NCBI GenBank assembly: GCA_002470515.1
Contig: DKML01000031.1
Location: forward strand, 62,001-126,000
Length of the DNA: 64,000 nucleotides
Direction: 5' to 3'
Source of the DNA: Proteobacteria bacterium UBA7415
GTDB taxonomy: Bacteria > Pseudomonadota > Gammaproteobacteria > Arenicellales > Arenicellaceae
The translations under genes and the position numbers were made by a program. The notes below the pieces were generated by a model that searched no databases, was not told the origin of the DNA, and saw nothing but the letters and a program-made list of their open reading frames with translations. Below are positions 36,200 to 45,340 of the stretch, in pieces. How positions within the stretch are numbered: position 1 is the first letter of the stretch; each line of letters opens with the position of its first letter.

Positions 36200-37216
36200 T
36201 TAAGCAGTGAGCTCGGCACCCATTTTAGCCAAAATATCCACTACTTTGCCTGCATGAACAGCATGCTCGCTAGAGGCATTACCTTGCGTAGAACGATAGT
36301 AAACACCTTGAGAAATAGACGCTAATCGAAAGAAACTAAAGGCCAGGTAGAAGTGCCAATGTTCAATGGACTCAATCTTACGCACCGCACAATACCGTTC
36401 GACCAACTCATCCTCATTCGGTATTCCTGCGCCAGACCGGTCCAGACCGTCAAGCCCTTTCATAAATCCGAGCTCTGGAACACGCAGTCCCATACAGAAA
36501 TACGCCATATCTGAGATCGGATGCCCAAGCGTTGAGAGCTCCCAATCTAGAACAGCCGCAACCTGAGGTTGGTTCCGCACAAACAACATGTTATCGAACT
36601 TATAGTCACCATGAATTAGCGTCACTGTGCCGTCATCCGCTGGAAGGTTTTGCGGCAACCATTCGATCAAGTGATCCATGTCGGCGCGATCTTGCGTAAA
36701 CGATAATTCGTATTGTTTAGTCCAGAGACTAATCTGACGTTCAAAAAAATTAACGCCCTTACCAAAATCATGTAAGCCGGTGGTTTGTAAGTCTGCATTG
36801 TGAATACTCGCCAATGTGTCAACGGCCGCCCAGTAGTAGTCAGCACGTTGGCTTGTATCAAGGGTTGGAAAACGAGGGTCAACAAATTGATCACCATCAA
36901 TAAAGCTCATTACAAAGAACATAGCGCCTATCACGTCTGCGTCTCTGCACAGATGCACCATGGTCGGCAATGGCGTGTCAGGCAACGAACTCATAACTCG
37001 AAATTCGCGGTCAACTTGGTGTGCTGATTTCAACAGCTTTCCGAACGGCTGCCTGCGCAACACAAATGTACCGTCCGCTGTATCGAACCGATAGGTCGGG
37101 TTTGATTGCCCAACCGAAAACTTCTCAATTGATTCAATTGGCTTAAAGTCAGCAACTTGAACTTGCAGATACTTGGACAGTTTCTCTATATCAAAATCAA
37201 TTTGGTCAGTAGTCAT
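36200..37216 (-). CDS. APH-like phosphotransferase family protein
   Basis: A 338-residue protein kinase-like enzyme of the aminoglycoside phosphotransferase superfamily, close to the ACAD10/11 N-terminal domain group. It has FSVGQSNPTYRF, FVLRRQPFGKLL (the ATP-binding Lys region), catalytic TLIHGDYKFDNMLF and AVLDWELSTLGHP (metal-binding Asp). Related enzymes phosphorylate hydroxy-acyl-CoAs before beta-oxidation; that role is possible here but unproven. It stands alone and divergent from purK. No antibiotic-resistance role is implied. Confidence 0.88.
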   Translation of the reverse strand: MTTDQIDFDIEKLSKYLQVQVADFKPIESIEKFSVGQSNPTYRFDTADGTFVLRRQPFGKLLKSAHQVDREFRVMSSLPDTPLPTMVHLCRDADVIGAMFFVMSFIDGDQFVDPRFPTLDTSQRADYYWAAVDTLASIHNADLQTTGLHDFGKGVNFFERQISLWTKQYELSFTQDRADMDHLIEWLPQNLPADDGTVTLIHGDYKFDNMLFVRNQPQVAAVLDWELSTLGHPISDMAYFCMGLRVPELGFMKGLDGLDRSGAGIPNEDELVERYCAVRKIESIEHWHFYLAFSFFRLASISQGVYYRSTQGNASSEHAVHAGKVVDILAKMGAELTA

Positions 37217-37558
37217 ACTTTATTTTTTAGCTTGATGTTTAGTGTATTCGTGGCTGCAAAAATTCGGCAGCGGATTTCCTTAGGCATGGGATAATACCAC
37301 CAAGCCCCACAAACAATGCAAACGCGCGCTCACCATCCGCCCGCTAGACCTCATTTTGACTAAAAACTAAGTACGATCAATGAAAGTAAGAAAGACCCGT
37401 ACGTGCAAAATAGTCTAGTTTCATTGCCATAGATCTATCATCTACAGATGAGTTTTGTATACTAGCCGTCTTTTTTCGCGGCATTAGCACTGGTTCGCGA
37501 AGTTCATCATTTTCCTTGTACGTGTCGTAAGACCAAGACTTTAGATCATTAGACTCAC
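37217..37558. other. Divergent intergenic region between the APH-like gene and purK
   Basis: No gene is seen. The stretch should contain the promoters for both flanking genes. A TGCAAACG sequence near 37318-37325 resembles half of a PurR box, but the second half is missing. No strong ribosome site precedes the purK ATG. Confidence 0.4.
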
Positions 37559-38683
37559 ATGACTTCAGCCAGCTCTAAATCGTTACCACTCATTGGAATT
37601 CTTGGCGACGGCCAACTATCCAAAATGTCTATCGAGGCCTATCACAAGATTGGCGGCAAAGCCTATGCGTTCGGTGGCAGCGATCAATCACCCGCCGGCC
37701 TTGTGGCCGATAAGTTTGTTACCGGCAGCGCTGAATCTTTGAGCGACTTAACTGAGTTTTTTAAGCAGGTTGATGTTGTTACTTTAGAAAACGAATTTAT
37801 TGATAGCAATCTTTTGATACAAGCGTCGCAGGACAGCGGCATAAAGGTGTTTCCAGAACCTTCACGTTACCAATTGATTGAAGACAAGCTTTCTGAAAAA
37901 CGCTTTTTTAGTGAAAGCGGCACGCAAGTCGCTAAATTTTTTGAAGTAAACGAGGTCAGCGACTTAATAGACACTCCCGGATATCTAAAACTAGCGAAAG
38001 GCGGTTACGATGGTAAGGGAACCTATAAGGTAGACAGCCTTGCTGAGGCGGCGGAAGTATTTACCAAAATTCGCTCAGCGGGTGCAGTATTGTTCGAGCA
38101 TGCTCTAGATTACGCAAAGGAGCTGTCGATGATTGCAGCGCGCAACTCGAGTAGCATTATCTTTTATCCGCTGGTCGAAACTCATCAAGAGCACGGCACC
38201 TGTCGGTACGTTTCATTACCCGCCGGTGTAAGCGATGCGATCGAACAGCAAGCGCGACACGATACTGGTCAGATTATGCAAAAACTCGACACTCAAGGGC
38301 TATTTGCGTTTGAATTTTTTCTAACGCCTAGTGGCGAGCTAATTGTTAATGAGTCAGCGCCGCGCCCGCATAACTCTGGGCACATCACCATGGACTTAAT
38401 GTCTGGTGACCAGTTCGAGAACCATATGCGTTCTGTCGCGGACCTGCCGCTAGTAGAACCACAAATGCAACATGCATCTGGCATAATGGTCAACTTGCTG
38501 GGCACACAGGACGGTCCAGTCAACGAAAAAGCTATATTCGATGACGCCGGCACTGAGGATCTAAAGGTTCACTTGTACGGAAAAACCGAATCACGCGTTA
38601 ATCGTAAAATGGGCCACATCAACCTATGGGGCGATAACCAATGGCAACGCGCTAAGCAATTAGTAAAGACATTGGAAGTATAG
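37559..38683 (+). CDS. purK: 5-(carboxyamino)imidazole ribonucleotide synthase
   Basis: An ATP-grasp enzyme of 374 residues that makes N5-CAIR from AIR, bicarbonate and ATP in purine synthesis. Motifs include IGILGDGQLSKM, VVTLENEFI, FPEPSRYQLIEDKL, KGGYDGKGTYKV and the metal-binding NESAPRPHNSGH. The N-terminal GDGQLSKM differs slightly from the common GAGQLGRM. It is followed after about 75 bases by purE, the enzyme of the next step; co-transcription is likely. Confidence 0.95.
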   Translation: MTSASSKSLPLIGILGDGQLSKMSIEAYHKIGGKAYAFGGSDQSPAGLVADKFVTGSAESLSDLTEFFKQVDVVTLENEFIDSNLLIQASQDSGIKVFPEPSRYQLIEDKLSEKRFFSESGTQVAKFFEVNEVSDLIDTPGYLKLAKGGYDGKGTYKVDSLAEAAEVFTKIRSAGAVLFEHALDYAKELSMIAARNSSSIIFYPLVETHQEHGTCRYVSLPAGVSDAIEQQARHDTGQIMQKLDTQGLFAFEFFLTPSGELIVNESAPRPHNSGHITMDLMSGDQFENHMRSVADLPLVEPQMQHASGIMVNLLGTQDGPVNEKAIFDDAGTEDLKVHLYGKTESRVNRKMGHINLWGDNQWQRAKQLVKTLEV

Positions 38684-38760
38684 ATACATGTAATCCGGCC
38701 TAGCAACGCAGCAAGGGCTAAATGAATACGACAGAGAATGAGAAGTACCGAGAGGCAAAT

Positions 38761-39237
38761 ATGAAAGTAGCAATTATTATGGGTTCGGATTCCGACTGGG
38801 ACGTGATGCGCGCAGCCGCCGAAACACTAAAAGAATTTAGCGTGGATTTTGATCATAAAGTGGTATCCGCTCATCGCACTCCCCAAGACATGATGGAATT
38901 TGCTAAAGATGCACGTGATAACGGCTATTCGGTAATAATCGCTGGTGCCGGCGGTGCGGCTCACCTACCTGGTATGGTTGCTTCGTTAACCACCCTTCCC
39001 GTGGTTGGCGTACCTGTTCGCGGCAGCAACCTAGAAGGCATGGACTCATTGCTTTCTATTGTACAAATGCCACGCGGTATTCCCGTCGCCACAGTAGCCA
39101 TTAATAACTCTATGAATGCGGCATTATTAGCAATTCGTATTCTGGCTGTTTCAGATACAACTCTCGCGCAAAAAATGGCTGATTATCATGTCAGCATGTC
39201 GGACGCTTCGCGCGCTAAAACACTGCCCGACGTCTAA
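38761..39237 (+). CDS. purE: N5-carboxyaminoimidazole ribonucleotide mutase
   Basis: A 158-residue mutase converting N5-CAIR to CAIR. Class I PurE motifs are present: [36 protein letters not shown] and [16 protein letters not shown], including the catalytic His in the AHLPG block. An in-frame ATG at 38722 exists, but AGAGG lies about 6 bases before the ATG at 38761, which directly precedes the fold. Downstream of purK; a clear terminator follows. Confidence 0.95.
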   Translation: MKVAIIMGSDSDWDVMRAAAETLKEFSVDFDHKVVSAHRTPQDMMEFAKDARDNGYSVIIAGAGGAAHLPGMVASLTTLPVVGVPVRGSNLEGMDSLLSIVQMPRGIPVATVAINNSMNAALLAIRILAVSDTTLAQKMADYHVSMSDASRAKTLPDV

Positions 39238-39293
39238 GCTTGAGTCTGTATTTTTAACTAGCCACCACACATCTTGCCGCCACACATTAAAAA

Positions 39294-39326
39294 GGGCGCA
39301 CAGCATTTAGCATGTGCGCTCTTTTT
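39294..39326 (+). terminator. Intrinsic terminator after purE
   Basis: An imperfect stem pairs GGGCGCACA (39294-39302) with TGTGCGCTC around a GCATTTAGC-rich loop, immediately followed by a run of six T. It lies about 57 bases after the purE stop. The structure is a typical Rho-independent terminator. Confidence 0.8.
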
Positions 39327-39349
39327 TCTGCTTACTGGCTCCGCCTCTA

Positions 39350-40045
39350 TTAGCTTTGTGGTGCGTCTATCACCACCACTTCAGCTGTTGCGCTTAATGC
39401 TTTGATTTGCACGCTCTTGAGCTTGCTCATCTCCATAGCATCGCCTTTAGCTAAAACCTGATCTTCAATTTGTATCTCTCCTGCAGACACCAGCAAATAC
39501 GCCTGCCGCTTTATCGGATGATCAATCACCGCACCTTGCTTTAAAGTACCCGCATAGATCTCAGCGTCTTGGTAAATGTGCAACGGCGCGGTGCCATCAC
39601 CCGCCACCAACAAACTAAGCTTGTCAGAAGTAGGTTCTTTGGGAAACTCATGAGCCTTCCAAGCTGGCTTCACGCCCCGTTGGTTCGGCTCAATCCATAT
39701 TTGATATAGGGTCGTTTCCTCAGATTCTCGATTAAACTCGGAATGAGCGACACCGGTGCCCGCACTCATAACCTGCACATCGCCCGCCTCAGTCCGCCCT
39801 TCATTACCTTGACTGTCCTTATGCGTAATTGCGCCTGAACGAACAAAAGTAATAATCTCCATGTCTTGATGCGAATGTGTGTTGAAGCCCGTACCCGCCT
39901 GAATAATGTCGTCGTTAATCACGCGCAACACACCGAAACCCATACGTCTTGGATTGTAGTAATTGGCAAAGCTAAAATGATGTCGAGCGTTCAACCAACC
40001 GTGGTCAGCCTGGCCAAGTTCAGTGTAAGGAATATAGTTCAACAT
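39350..40045 (-). CDS. Pirin-family protein (YhhW-like)
   Basis: A bicupin of 231 residues. The N-terminal cupin has the metal-binding residues within FNTHSHQDMEIITFV, and the second half reads EFNRESEETTLYQIWIEP and LLVSAGEIQIEDQ. E. coli YhhW has quercetinase activity in vitro; the physiological role is unclear. The motifs GWLNARHHFSFANYY and PRRMGFGVLRVIND are typical. It lies downstream of a DoxX gene on the same strand, a common pair under a divergent LysR regulator. Confidence 0.93.
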   Translation of the reverse strand: MLNYIPYTELGQADHGWLNARHHFSFANYYNPRRMGFGVLRVINDDIIQAGTGFNTHSHQDMEIITFVRSGAITHKDSQGNEGRTEAGDVQVMSAGTGVAHSEFNRESEETTLYQIWIEPNQRGVKPAWKAHEFPKEPTSDKLSLLVAGDGTAPLHIYQDAEIYAGTLKQGAVIDHPIKRQAYLLVSAGEIQIEDQVLAKGDAMEMSKLKSVQIKALSATAEVVVIDAPQS

Positions 40046-40097
40046 AATGGTCTCCTCGCTGGGGTTCAGCGTTAGGGTCAGTAAATGAGGTCGAAAA

Positions 40098-40532
40098 TTA
40101 GTCTTTCAATGCAGCTGGAATCAGCCTATCTAATATCGGCAAACGCCGCAGAGCAAGCATACCCGGGCCTTGAAATACTAGCGCTGCAGACAGTGCGACA
40201 AGCAAGGCTGGAAATTCCCAACCGCCGCCGGGGTTACTAAACAGCCAGCCATTGCTCACATGCACCCAAGCAGCCCCTAGCAAAACCGGAATCGTCAGCA
40301 GAGCCACAAAACGGGTGTATAACCCTAATATTAATGCAGTGCCACCAGCGACTTCTGCAAATATGGTTAAATAAGCAGCAATCGCAGGCAGCCCCAATGA
40401 TTCGAAATACCCAACCGTGCCCGCTGGCGTAAAGACTAAAAGCTTGAGTAAGCCATGTGCGAGCAGGATCGAGCCCAGAGCGAGTCGCAAAATGAGAGTT
40501 CCAAAAGGGTTGTTTGAAGTCGAATGTGTCAT
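40098..40532 (-). CDS. DoxX-family membrane protein
   Basis: A 144-residue inner-membrane protein with four predicted helices. Family features include RLALGSILLAHGLLKL, FESLGLPAIAAYLTIFAEV and GLYTRFVALLTIPVLLGA. DoxX relatives take part in redox homeostasis or thiosulfate metabolism, but most, as here, have no proven role. It is followed by the pirin gene and is divergent from the LysR gene, so it is probably LysR-controlled. Confidence 0.9.
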   Translation of the reverse strand: MTHSTSNNPFGTLILRLALGSILLAHGLLKLLVFTPAGTVGYFESLGLPAIAAYLTIFAEVAGGTALILGLYTRFVALLTIPVLLGAAWVHVSNGWLFSNPGGGWEFPALLVALSAALVFQGPGMLALRRLPILDRLIPAALKD

Positions 40533-40581
40533 GTTTTAGTACCTAAATGTTTAAGTGAGACAGAACGATACCAGCCCTGAA

Positions 40582-40609
40582 ATTAATGATAATATGCATA
40601 ATAATTAAA
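40582..40609. promoter_or_regulatory. Candidate LysR operator
   Basis: A near-palindrome of about 28 bases (ATTAATGATAATATG then CATAATAATTAA) is centred on ATGCAT at 40594-40599. It lies between the divergent doxX and LysR genes, where LysR-type regulators usually bind AT-rich T-N11-A dyads. Inferred only from symmetry and position. Confidence 0.42.
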
Positions 40610-40644
40610 ACATTAGTTCCATTTAGTTATTAATATACTCAGCT

Positions 40645-41544
40645 ATGGATCATATTTCACGAGTCGCTATCTTTCTTGAAGTTGTTAAACACAACAGCTT
40701 TTCAGGTGCTGCCCGTGCGCTGGGAATAACCGGACCAGCAGTAAGTAAGCAAATACAAGCATTGGAGTCCGAACTGGATGTACGCTTGCTCACTCGAACA
40801 ACGCGGCACGTTTCCGTGACCGAAGAAGGTGGGGTCTATGCAGAGCGGGCGCGCAAGGCTTTAGATGATCTCAATGAAGCAGAGCTATTGATTCAAGACT
40901 TGAAAGCCACGCCAAAAGGAAGGTTGAAGATAAATGCGCCCACATCATTTAGTCATCAATATTTACGCCAGCCAATTGCAGAGTTTGCCAAGCAATACCC
41001 AGAGGTAGAAATCGATCTGGATTTAAGCGATCGCTGGGTCGATGTGATCGGTGAAGGATATGACGTAATCATTCGAATCGGCGTTCTGCGCGACTCAACA
41101 CTTATCGCAAAAAAACTAGCTGCCTGTCCAATTTTGCTTTGTGCCGCTCCAAGCCTGTTGGCCCGCCATCCTGATATTAAAAATTCAGTAGACCTAGAAG
41201 TGATACCCGCCGTTGTTTATAACCAACATGGCCGAGTCGAAGACTGGAGATATCAAGATGAATCTGGTAATGAGAACACTGTTCGCTTAGCTCGTAGCTT
41301 CGCCGTTAATACTGCAGAGATGCAAGTTGAGGCTTGCGTACAAGGCGTAGGTATCGCACTTGTTCCAATGTTTAGCGCTGCGCCGTATCTGAATTCAGGT
41401 GAGCTGATTCATGTACTCCCAAAGCTACGCACTTTTCCAGAGCGTGGCATTTATGCGCTCTACCCGCAGAGTCGCCAAGTCGCACAGCGCGTGCGTTTAT
41501 TTATAGAGGCATTGAGTGATGCGACTAAAGATCTACCCTGGTAG
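40645..41544 (+). CDS. LysR-family transcriptional regulator
   Basis: A 299-residue regulator. The winged-helix N-terminus includes FLEVVKHNSFSGAARALGITGPAVSKQIQALE and LTRTTRHVSVTEEG. The periplasmic-binding-like effector domain begins near GRLKINAPTSFSHQY and is of the CrgA/AaeR subgroup. The gene is divergent from doxX-pirin, with 112 bases between them, and likely controls that pair in response to a redox or quinone-type signal; the effector is not known. Confidence 0.92.
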   Translation: MDHISRVAIFLEVVKHNSFSGAARALGITGPAVSKQIQALESELDVRLLTRTTRHVSVTEEGGVYAERARKALDDLNEAELLIQDLKATPKGRLKINAPTSFSHQYLRQPIAEFAKQYPEVEIDLDLSDRWVDVIGEGYDVIIRIGVLRDSTLIAKKLAACPILLCAAPSLLARHPDIKNSVDLEVIPAVVYNQHGRVEDWRYQDESGNENTVRLARSFAVNTAEMQVEACVQGVGIALVPMFSAAPYLNSGELIHVLPKLRTFPERGIYALYPQSRQVAQRVRLFIEALSDATKDLPW

Positions 41545-41599
41545 GCAGTCACCTAAACTATTGGAAAACTTCTAAGTTTAGGCATTACACCAGAATGAT

Positions 41600-43117
41600 T
41601 CATTCCAAATTAGGCATCGAAAAATTAACATTTTCGCGTACTGAAGCTGACGGCCAACGTTGCGTTATAGTTTTGCGTTTGGTGTAGAACCGAATGGAAT
41701 CGGGGCCGTAAGCATGTAAATCTCCAAATAGTGAACGCTTCCAACCGCCAAAACTGTGATATGCCACAGGGACCGGCAAAGGCACATTAATACCGACCAT
41801 ACCTACTTTAATCATGTCTGAAAAATAACGCGCTGCTTCGCCATCTCGCGTAAAAATACAGGTGCCATTGCCATATTCATGCGCATCGATCAAGTCCATG
41901 GCTTCTTGCATCGATTGAGTCCGTACCACCAACAATACTGGCCCAAAGATTTCCTCTTGATAACAACTCATTTGCGCGCTTACGCGATCAATAAGGGTTG
42001 CGCCTACAAAAAAACCAGACTCAAAACCATCAACCTTATGTTCACGGCCATCAACAACAACTTGCGCGCCATCATGCTCAGCACTGTCGATGTAGCCTAC
42101 AACTTTAGCTTTGTGCTGCGCCGTGATTAGAGGGCCAAAATCGCTGCTCGCATCACTAGCGACACCGATTGTGAGCTCGGTCATCTTATCTTGCATCTTG
42201 CTGATAAACGCGTCGGCGGCAGCATCACCCACGGCGACAGCAACTGACAGCGCCATGCAGCGTTCGCCAGATGATCCAAAGGCTGCACCAACTAACTGCG
42301 ACACCGCATTGTCCATGTCGGCATCGGGCATAATAATGGCGTGGTTTTTAGCGCCTCCCAAAGCTTGACAGCGTTTGCCTGCGGCACTGGCGCGCGTATA
42401 AATAGATTCTGCAATGGGCGTTGAGCCAACAAAACTAACTGCCATGATTCGCTCGTCTTCGAGCAAGGTGTCTACCGCTTCTTTGTCACCATTAACCACG
42501 TTCATTACGCCGTCAGGCAAACCCGCTTCTTTGAGCAACTGTGCGATATACAGCGCCGAGCTTGGGTCTCGCTCTGAAGGCTTAAGGATAAAACAGTTTC
42601 CACAAACGAGTGCCGCTGGATACATCCACAATGGCACCATTGCAGGAAAGTTAAACGGAGTAATACCAGCCACAACGCCCAACGGCTGAAATTCGCTCCA
42701 CGAATCAATGTTCGAACCTACATTTTTGCTGTGCTCACCTTTGAGTAATTCTGGCGCACTGCAGGCGAATTCAACGTTCTCGATTCCTCGTTGCAGTTCG
42801 CCTTGAGCATCGTGCACGATTTTGCCGTGCTCCTCTCCGATCAATCTGCAAATTTCATCGGCGTGTTCTTCGAGCAATTGCTTAAATCGAAACATCACCC
42901 TCGCACGCTTAATAGGCGGAGTATTGCGCCACTCAGGGAATGCAGCTTGCGCCGCGGCTATAGCTGATTCGACCGTTGCTTTATCGGCCACGGCCACTCG
43001 CTTAGTTATCTCAGCGGTTGCAGGGTTAAATACATCGAGTGAGCGGGCACTGGTCGTAACAATTTCACCATTAATGAGGTGACCAACAATGGGCAGAGCA
43101 GAAGAGTTTGATGTCAT
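41600..43117 (-). CDS. mmsA: CoA-acylating methylmalonate-semialdehyde dehydrogenase
   Basis: An aldehyde dehydrogenase of 505 residues that oxidises (methyl)malonate semialdehyde to propionyl- or acetyl-CoA. Family features are GVVAGITPFNFPAMVPLWM, FVGSTPIAE, and the catalytic Cys287 in GSSGERCMALSV, with the LGGAKNHAIIMPDAD block typical of MmsA/IolA. It is the last gene of the five-gene minus-strand operon, after an SDR gene, and so may handle a three-carbon semialdehyde end product. The family call is firm; the pathway is inferred. Confidence 0.93.
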   Translation of the reverse strand: MTSNSSALPIVGHLINGEIVTTSARSLDVFNPATAEITKRVAVADKATVESAIAAAQAAFPEWRNTPPIKRARVMFRFKQLLEEHADEICRLIGEEHGKIVHDAQGELQRGIENVEFACSAPELLKGEHSKNVGSNIDSWSEFQPLGVVAGITPFNFPAMVPLWMYPAALVCGNCFILKPSERDPSSALYIAQLLKEAGLPDGVMNVVNGDKEAVDTLLEDERIMAVSFVGSTPIAESIYTRASAAGKRCQALGGAKNHAIIMPDADMDNAVSQLVGAAFGSSGERCMALSVAVAVGDAAADAFISKMQDKMTELTIGVASDASSDFGPLITAQHKAKVVGYIDSAEHDGAQVVVDGREHKVDGFESGFFVGATLIDRVSAQMSCYQEEIFGPVLLVVRTQSMQEAMDLIDAHEYGNGTCIFTRDGEAARYFSDMIKVGMVGINVPLPVPVAYHSFGGWKRSLFGDLHAYGPDSIRFYTKRKTITQRWPSASVRENVNFSMPNLE

Positions 43118-43205
43118 GATTTTTGTGTTTTTTTAAGGTCTAGAGAAGGTGTAATCGGTGCTCGGTAAATGTCGAAGAGCAGTATGGTTTGAGGCCGTTA
43201 CAGCG

Positions 43206-44042
43206 TTAAACTTTTTTAGCATCATCAACAATATTCATGCTGGCCACGCCGCTGTTGCCTAACTCAACCGATGCAAATGGGCCGCCAAGATACAGATGTT
43301 CAGGGTCTTTTAGATCGAGCAAAGGAGTATCTTTAAGCACTTCACCCGCGAATTGTTCGGCATTGTCTTTAGGCCGATAGCCCAGAAAGTCCGCTCGGCT
43401 GTTATCCACCGGACAGCGATCGTTATTAGAAATTCCATACACGATAGTGAATTCAGTCACGGGCGTGTTGATCGACTGTTCTACTAAGTGAATAAGGTCA
43501 TCGTACGACAGCCATGTACCCAACGCTCGCGCATTATTGACTTGAGCGCACGAAAAAATACGCATGCACACAGACTCTACTCCGCGTTTATCCCAGTACA
43601 TGCTGGCTAGATCTTCAGCGAAACATTTGGCTAGCCCATAAAACGTATCTGGTTTGTGTGGCGCATCTAGGCCAACGCCCGCCGTTCTAGACTGCATACC
43701 CACCGCATGAACCGAGCTCGCATAAACAACGCGCCGTACACCATTTCGGTAAGCGGCTTCCCATATATGGTAAGCACCGACGATATTGGGACCTAAAATT
43801 GTCTCAAACGGGGCTTCGTCACCGTACGCGCCAAAGTGCACAATCATATCCGCGCCTTCTGTCACCGCCAGAATTGCGTCTAGATCTTCTAGGTCGGCCG
43901 GCTGATAGCTTTCACCTAGGTATAGCTTGCCAATGTCAGCCACCAAGTCGGTACTGACTAACTCTTCGCCCATTCGAGTTAACGGTTCCCTCAAATACGA
44001 ACCTAGTCGCCCTGCTGCACCTGTTAAAACTATCTTTTTCAT
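43206..44042 (-). CDS. Uronate-dehydrogenase-like SDR (NAD-dependent)
   Basis: An extended SDR of about 278 residues. The NAD-binding site is LTGAAGRLGSYL, and the catalytic YxxxK is FYGLAKCFAEDLA. Further blocks HFGAYGDEAPFE, YASSVHAVG, TWLSYDDLI and FLGYRPKDNAEQF align well with bacterial uronate dehydrogenases, which oxidise uronates to aldarolactones. An ATG at 44054 is possible, but the GAGGGTGG site is upstream of ATG 44042 (about 5 bases). It follows the FAD oxidoreductase and precedes mmsA. The substrate is unproven. Confidence 0.85.
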   Translation of the reverse strand: MKKIVLTGAAGRLGSYLREPLTRMGEELVSTDLVADIGKLYLGESYQPADLEDLDAILAVTEGADMIVHFGAYGDEAPFETILGPNIVGAYHIWEAAYRNGVRRVVYASSVHAVGMQSRTAGVGLDAPHKPDTFYGLAKCFAEDLASMYWDKRGVESVCMRIFSCAQVNNARALGTWLSYDDLIHLVEQSINTPVTEFTIVYGISNNDRCPVDNSRADFLGYRPKDNAEQFAGEVLKDTPLLDLKDPEHLYLGGPFASVELGNSGVASMNIVDDAKKV

Positions 44043-44119
44043 TACCACCCTCATCGTAACTGTGTGTTTCTTTAGAAGAAATCGCGTTTATCTAATCTGT
44101 CGGATTTTTGCTCGCGTGC

Positions 44120-45340
44120 CTAAATAACCGCGCGCTCAGTAAACGGCTGACCCAAGGCTATTCGCTCAAATGAGAACGGACTCAAATCAAGAGCCCGAAA
44201 CTCTCCATAGGTAATCCATTCCGCCAAACCGCGCCCCATTGCAGGCGCTTGCTGAAAACCATGCCCGGAGAAGCCGTTCATAAATATAAAGTTGCTCACT
44301 TGCGAATGTGGTCCGATTATCGCATTTTGATCAAGCGTATTGTACGCGTAATGCCCTACCCAAGAATTAATTAGACGTATCGAATCAAACTGAGGAATTC
44401 GGTTTGCAATTGCGGGCCAAACTTTGTCTTCCCATAGATTATGATCTGCTGTGAAATCATCATAATCGACGCCAGGATCACTGTCTGGAGGGCAGCCAGC
44501 CAAATAATATTGCCCGTCAGAACGCATATGTACGCCTGACGGGTCAATGGTTAAGGGTAGATCTTGGTCTAGCGGTTTTTCCGCCTGGAACACATAGGTG
44601 TATCGCTTACGAGGCTCAACGGGTATATCTAGCTCAGCCATCTGCGCCGTTCGATTAGCTCTTGGGCCAGAAGCATTAACAAGATAACCGCAAGCAATAC
44701 GTTCGCCGGTACTCAAGGTCACGCTTTGAACCAACGCACCTTCAGTATTTTTGTGTATTGCCACTACTTCGTTTGAACAATATTCAACGCCGCGCTCGGC
44801 TGCGCAGCGTTTCCACCAATCAAACACTGTGTTGCCGTCATAGTAGCCTTCGTTTACGAGGTTATGGCTAGCAACGAGAATGTCGTCGAGTTGATAAAAC
44901 GGATAATCGCGTGCAATGTCATCACGCGTCATAATTTGAGTGCCCGCTCCGCATTTAGCCTGCAACACTTGCGCCTCGCACAGGGACTGGGCGAATGACG
45001 CATTGTCGGCCAAATAGAGATAGCCAAAACTCTGAAAATGAATGGCGGGTACACGCGGGTCATTGTCAAAGAAGTCCTGAAAATTATTCACGAACTCCGC
45101 TGCAAACTGTGAAACACGAATATTTATTTCATTAGAAAACTGCTGCCGCATACAACTATTGGTATGCGCCGTGGATGACCATTCGTAACTAGTGTCTCGC
45201 TCTACTACCAATACTGACCCGTCAAAATCCGCGTTATCGCTTAAGAACCAGGCAAGAGACGAACCCATCTTTGCGCCGCCCACAATGACGACATCATAAT
45301 ACGATTTTTCAGGCGCTTTGTAGGCTCTCCTCTTTATCAC
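44120..45340 (-). CDS. FAD-dependent oxidoreductase, DAO family (sarcosine-oxidase/FOXRED1-like)
   Basis: A 406-residue flavoprotein. FAD binding is through VVIVGGAKMGSSLAWFL, with the second glycine slightly altered (GGAKMG). Family blocks are CMRQQFSNEINIRVS, GYLVNASGPRA, the cofactor-adjacent RKRYTYVF, and C-terminal FMNGFSGHGFQQAPAMGRGLAE. Such enzymes oxidise N-methylated or other secondary amino acids. It overlaps the hydantoinase B stop by one base, so it is part of the operon. A link with hydantoin or N-methyl amino acid breakdown fits but is not proven. Confidence 0.87.
   Translation of the reverse strand: MIKRRAYKAPEKSYYDVVIVGGAKMGSSLAWFLSDNADFDGSVLVVERDTSYEWSSTAHTNSCMRQQFSNEINIRVSQFAAEFVNNFQDFFDNDPRVPAIHFQSFGYLYLADNASFAQSLCEAQVLQAKCGAGTQIMTRDDIARDYPFYQLDDILVASHNLVNEGYYDGNTVFDWWKRCAAERGVEYCSNEVVAIHKNTEGALVQSVTLSTGERIACGYLVNASGPRANRTAQMAELDIPVEPRKRYTYVFQAEKPLDQDLPLTIDPSGVHMRSDGQYYLAGCPPDSDPGVDYDDFTADHNLWEDKVWPAIANRIPQFDSIRLINSWVGHYAYNTLDQNAIIGPHSQVSNFIFMNGFSGHGFQQAPAMGRGLAEWITYGEFRALDLSPFSFERIALGQPFTERAVI

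Noticed and set aside
37316..37331. Half PurR-box-like TGCAAACG upstream of purK
   Set aside because: Only one half of the palindrome is present, so no operator is claimed.
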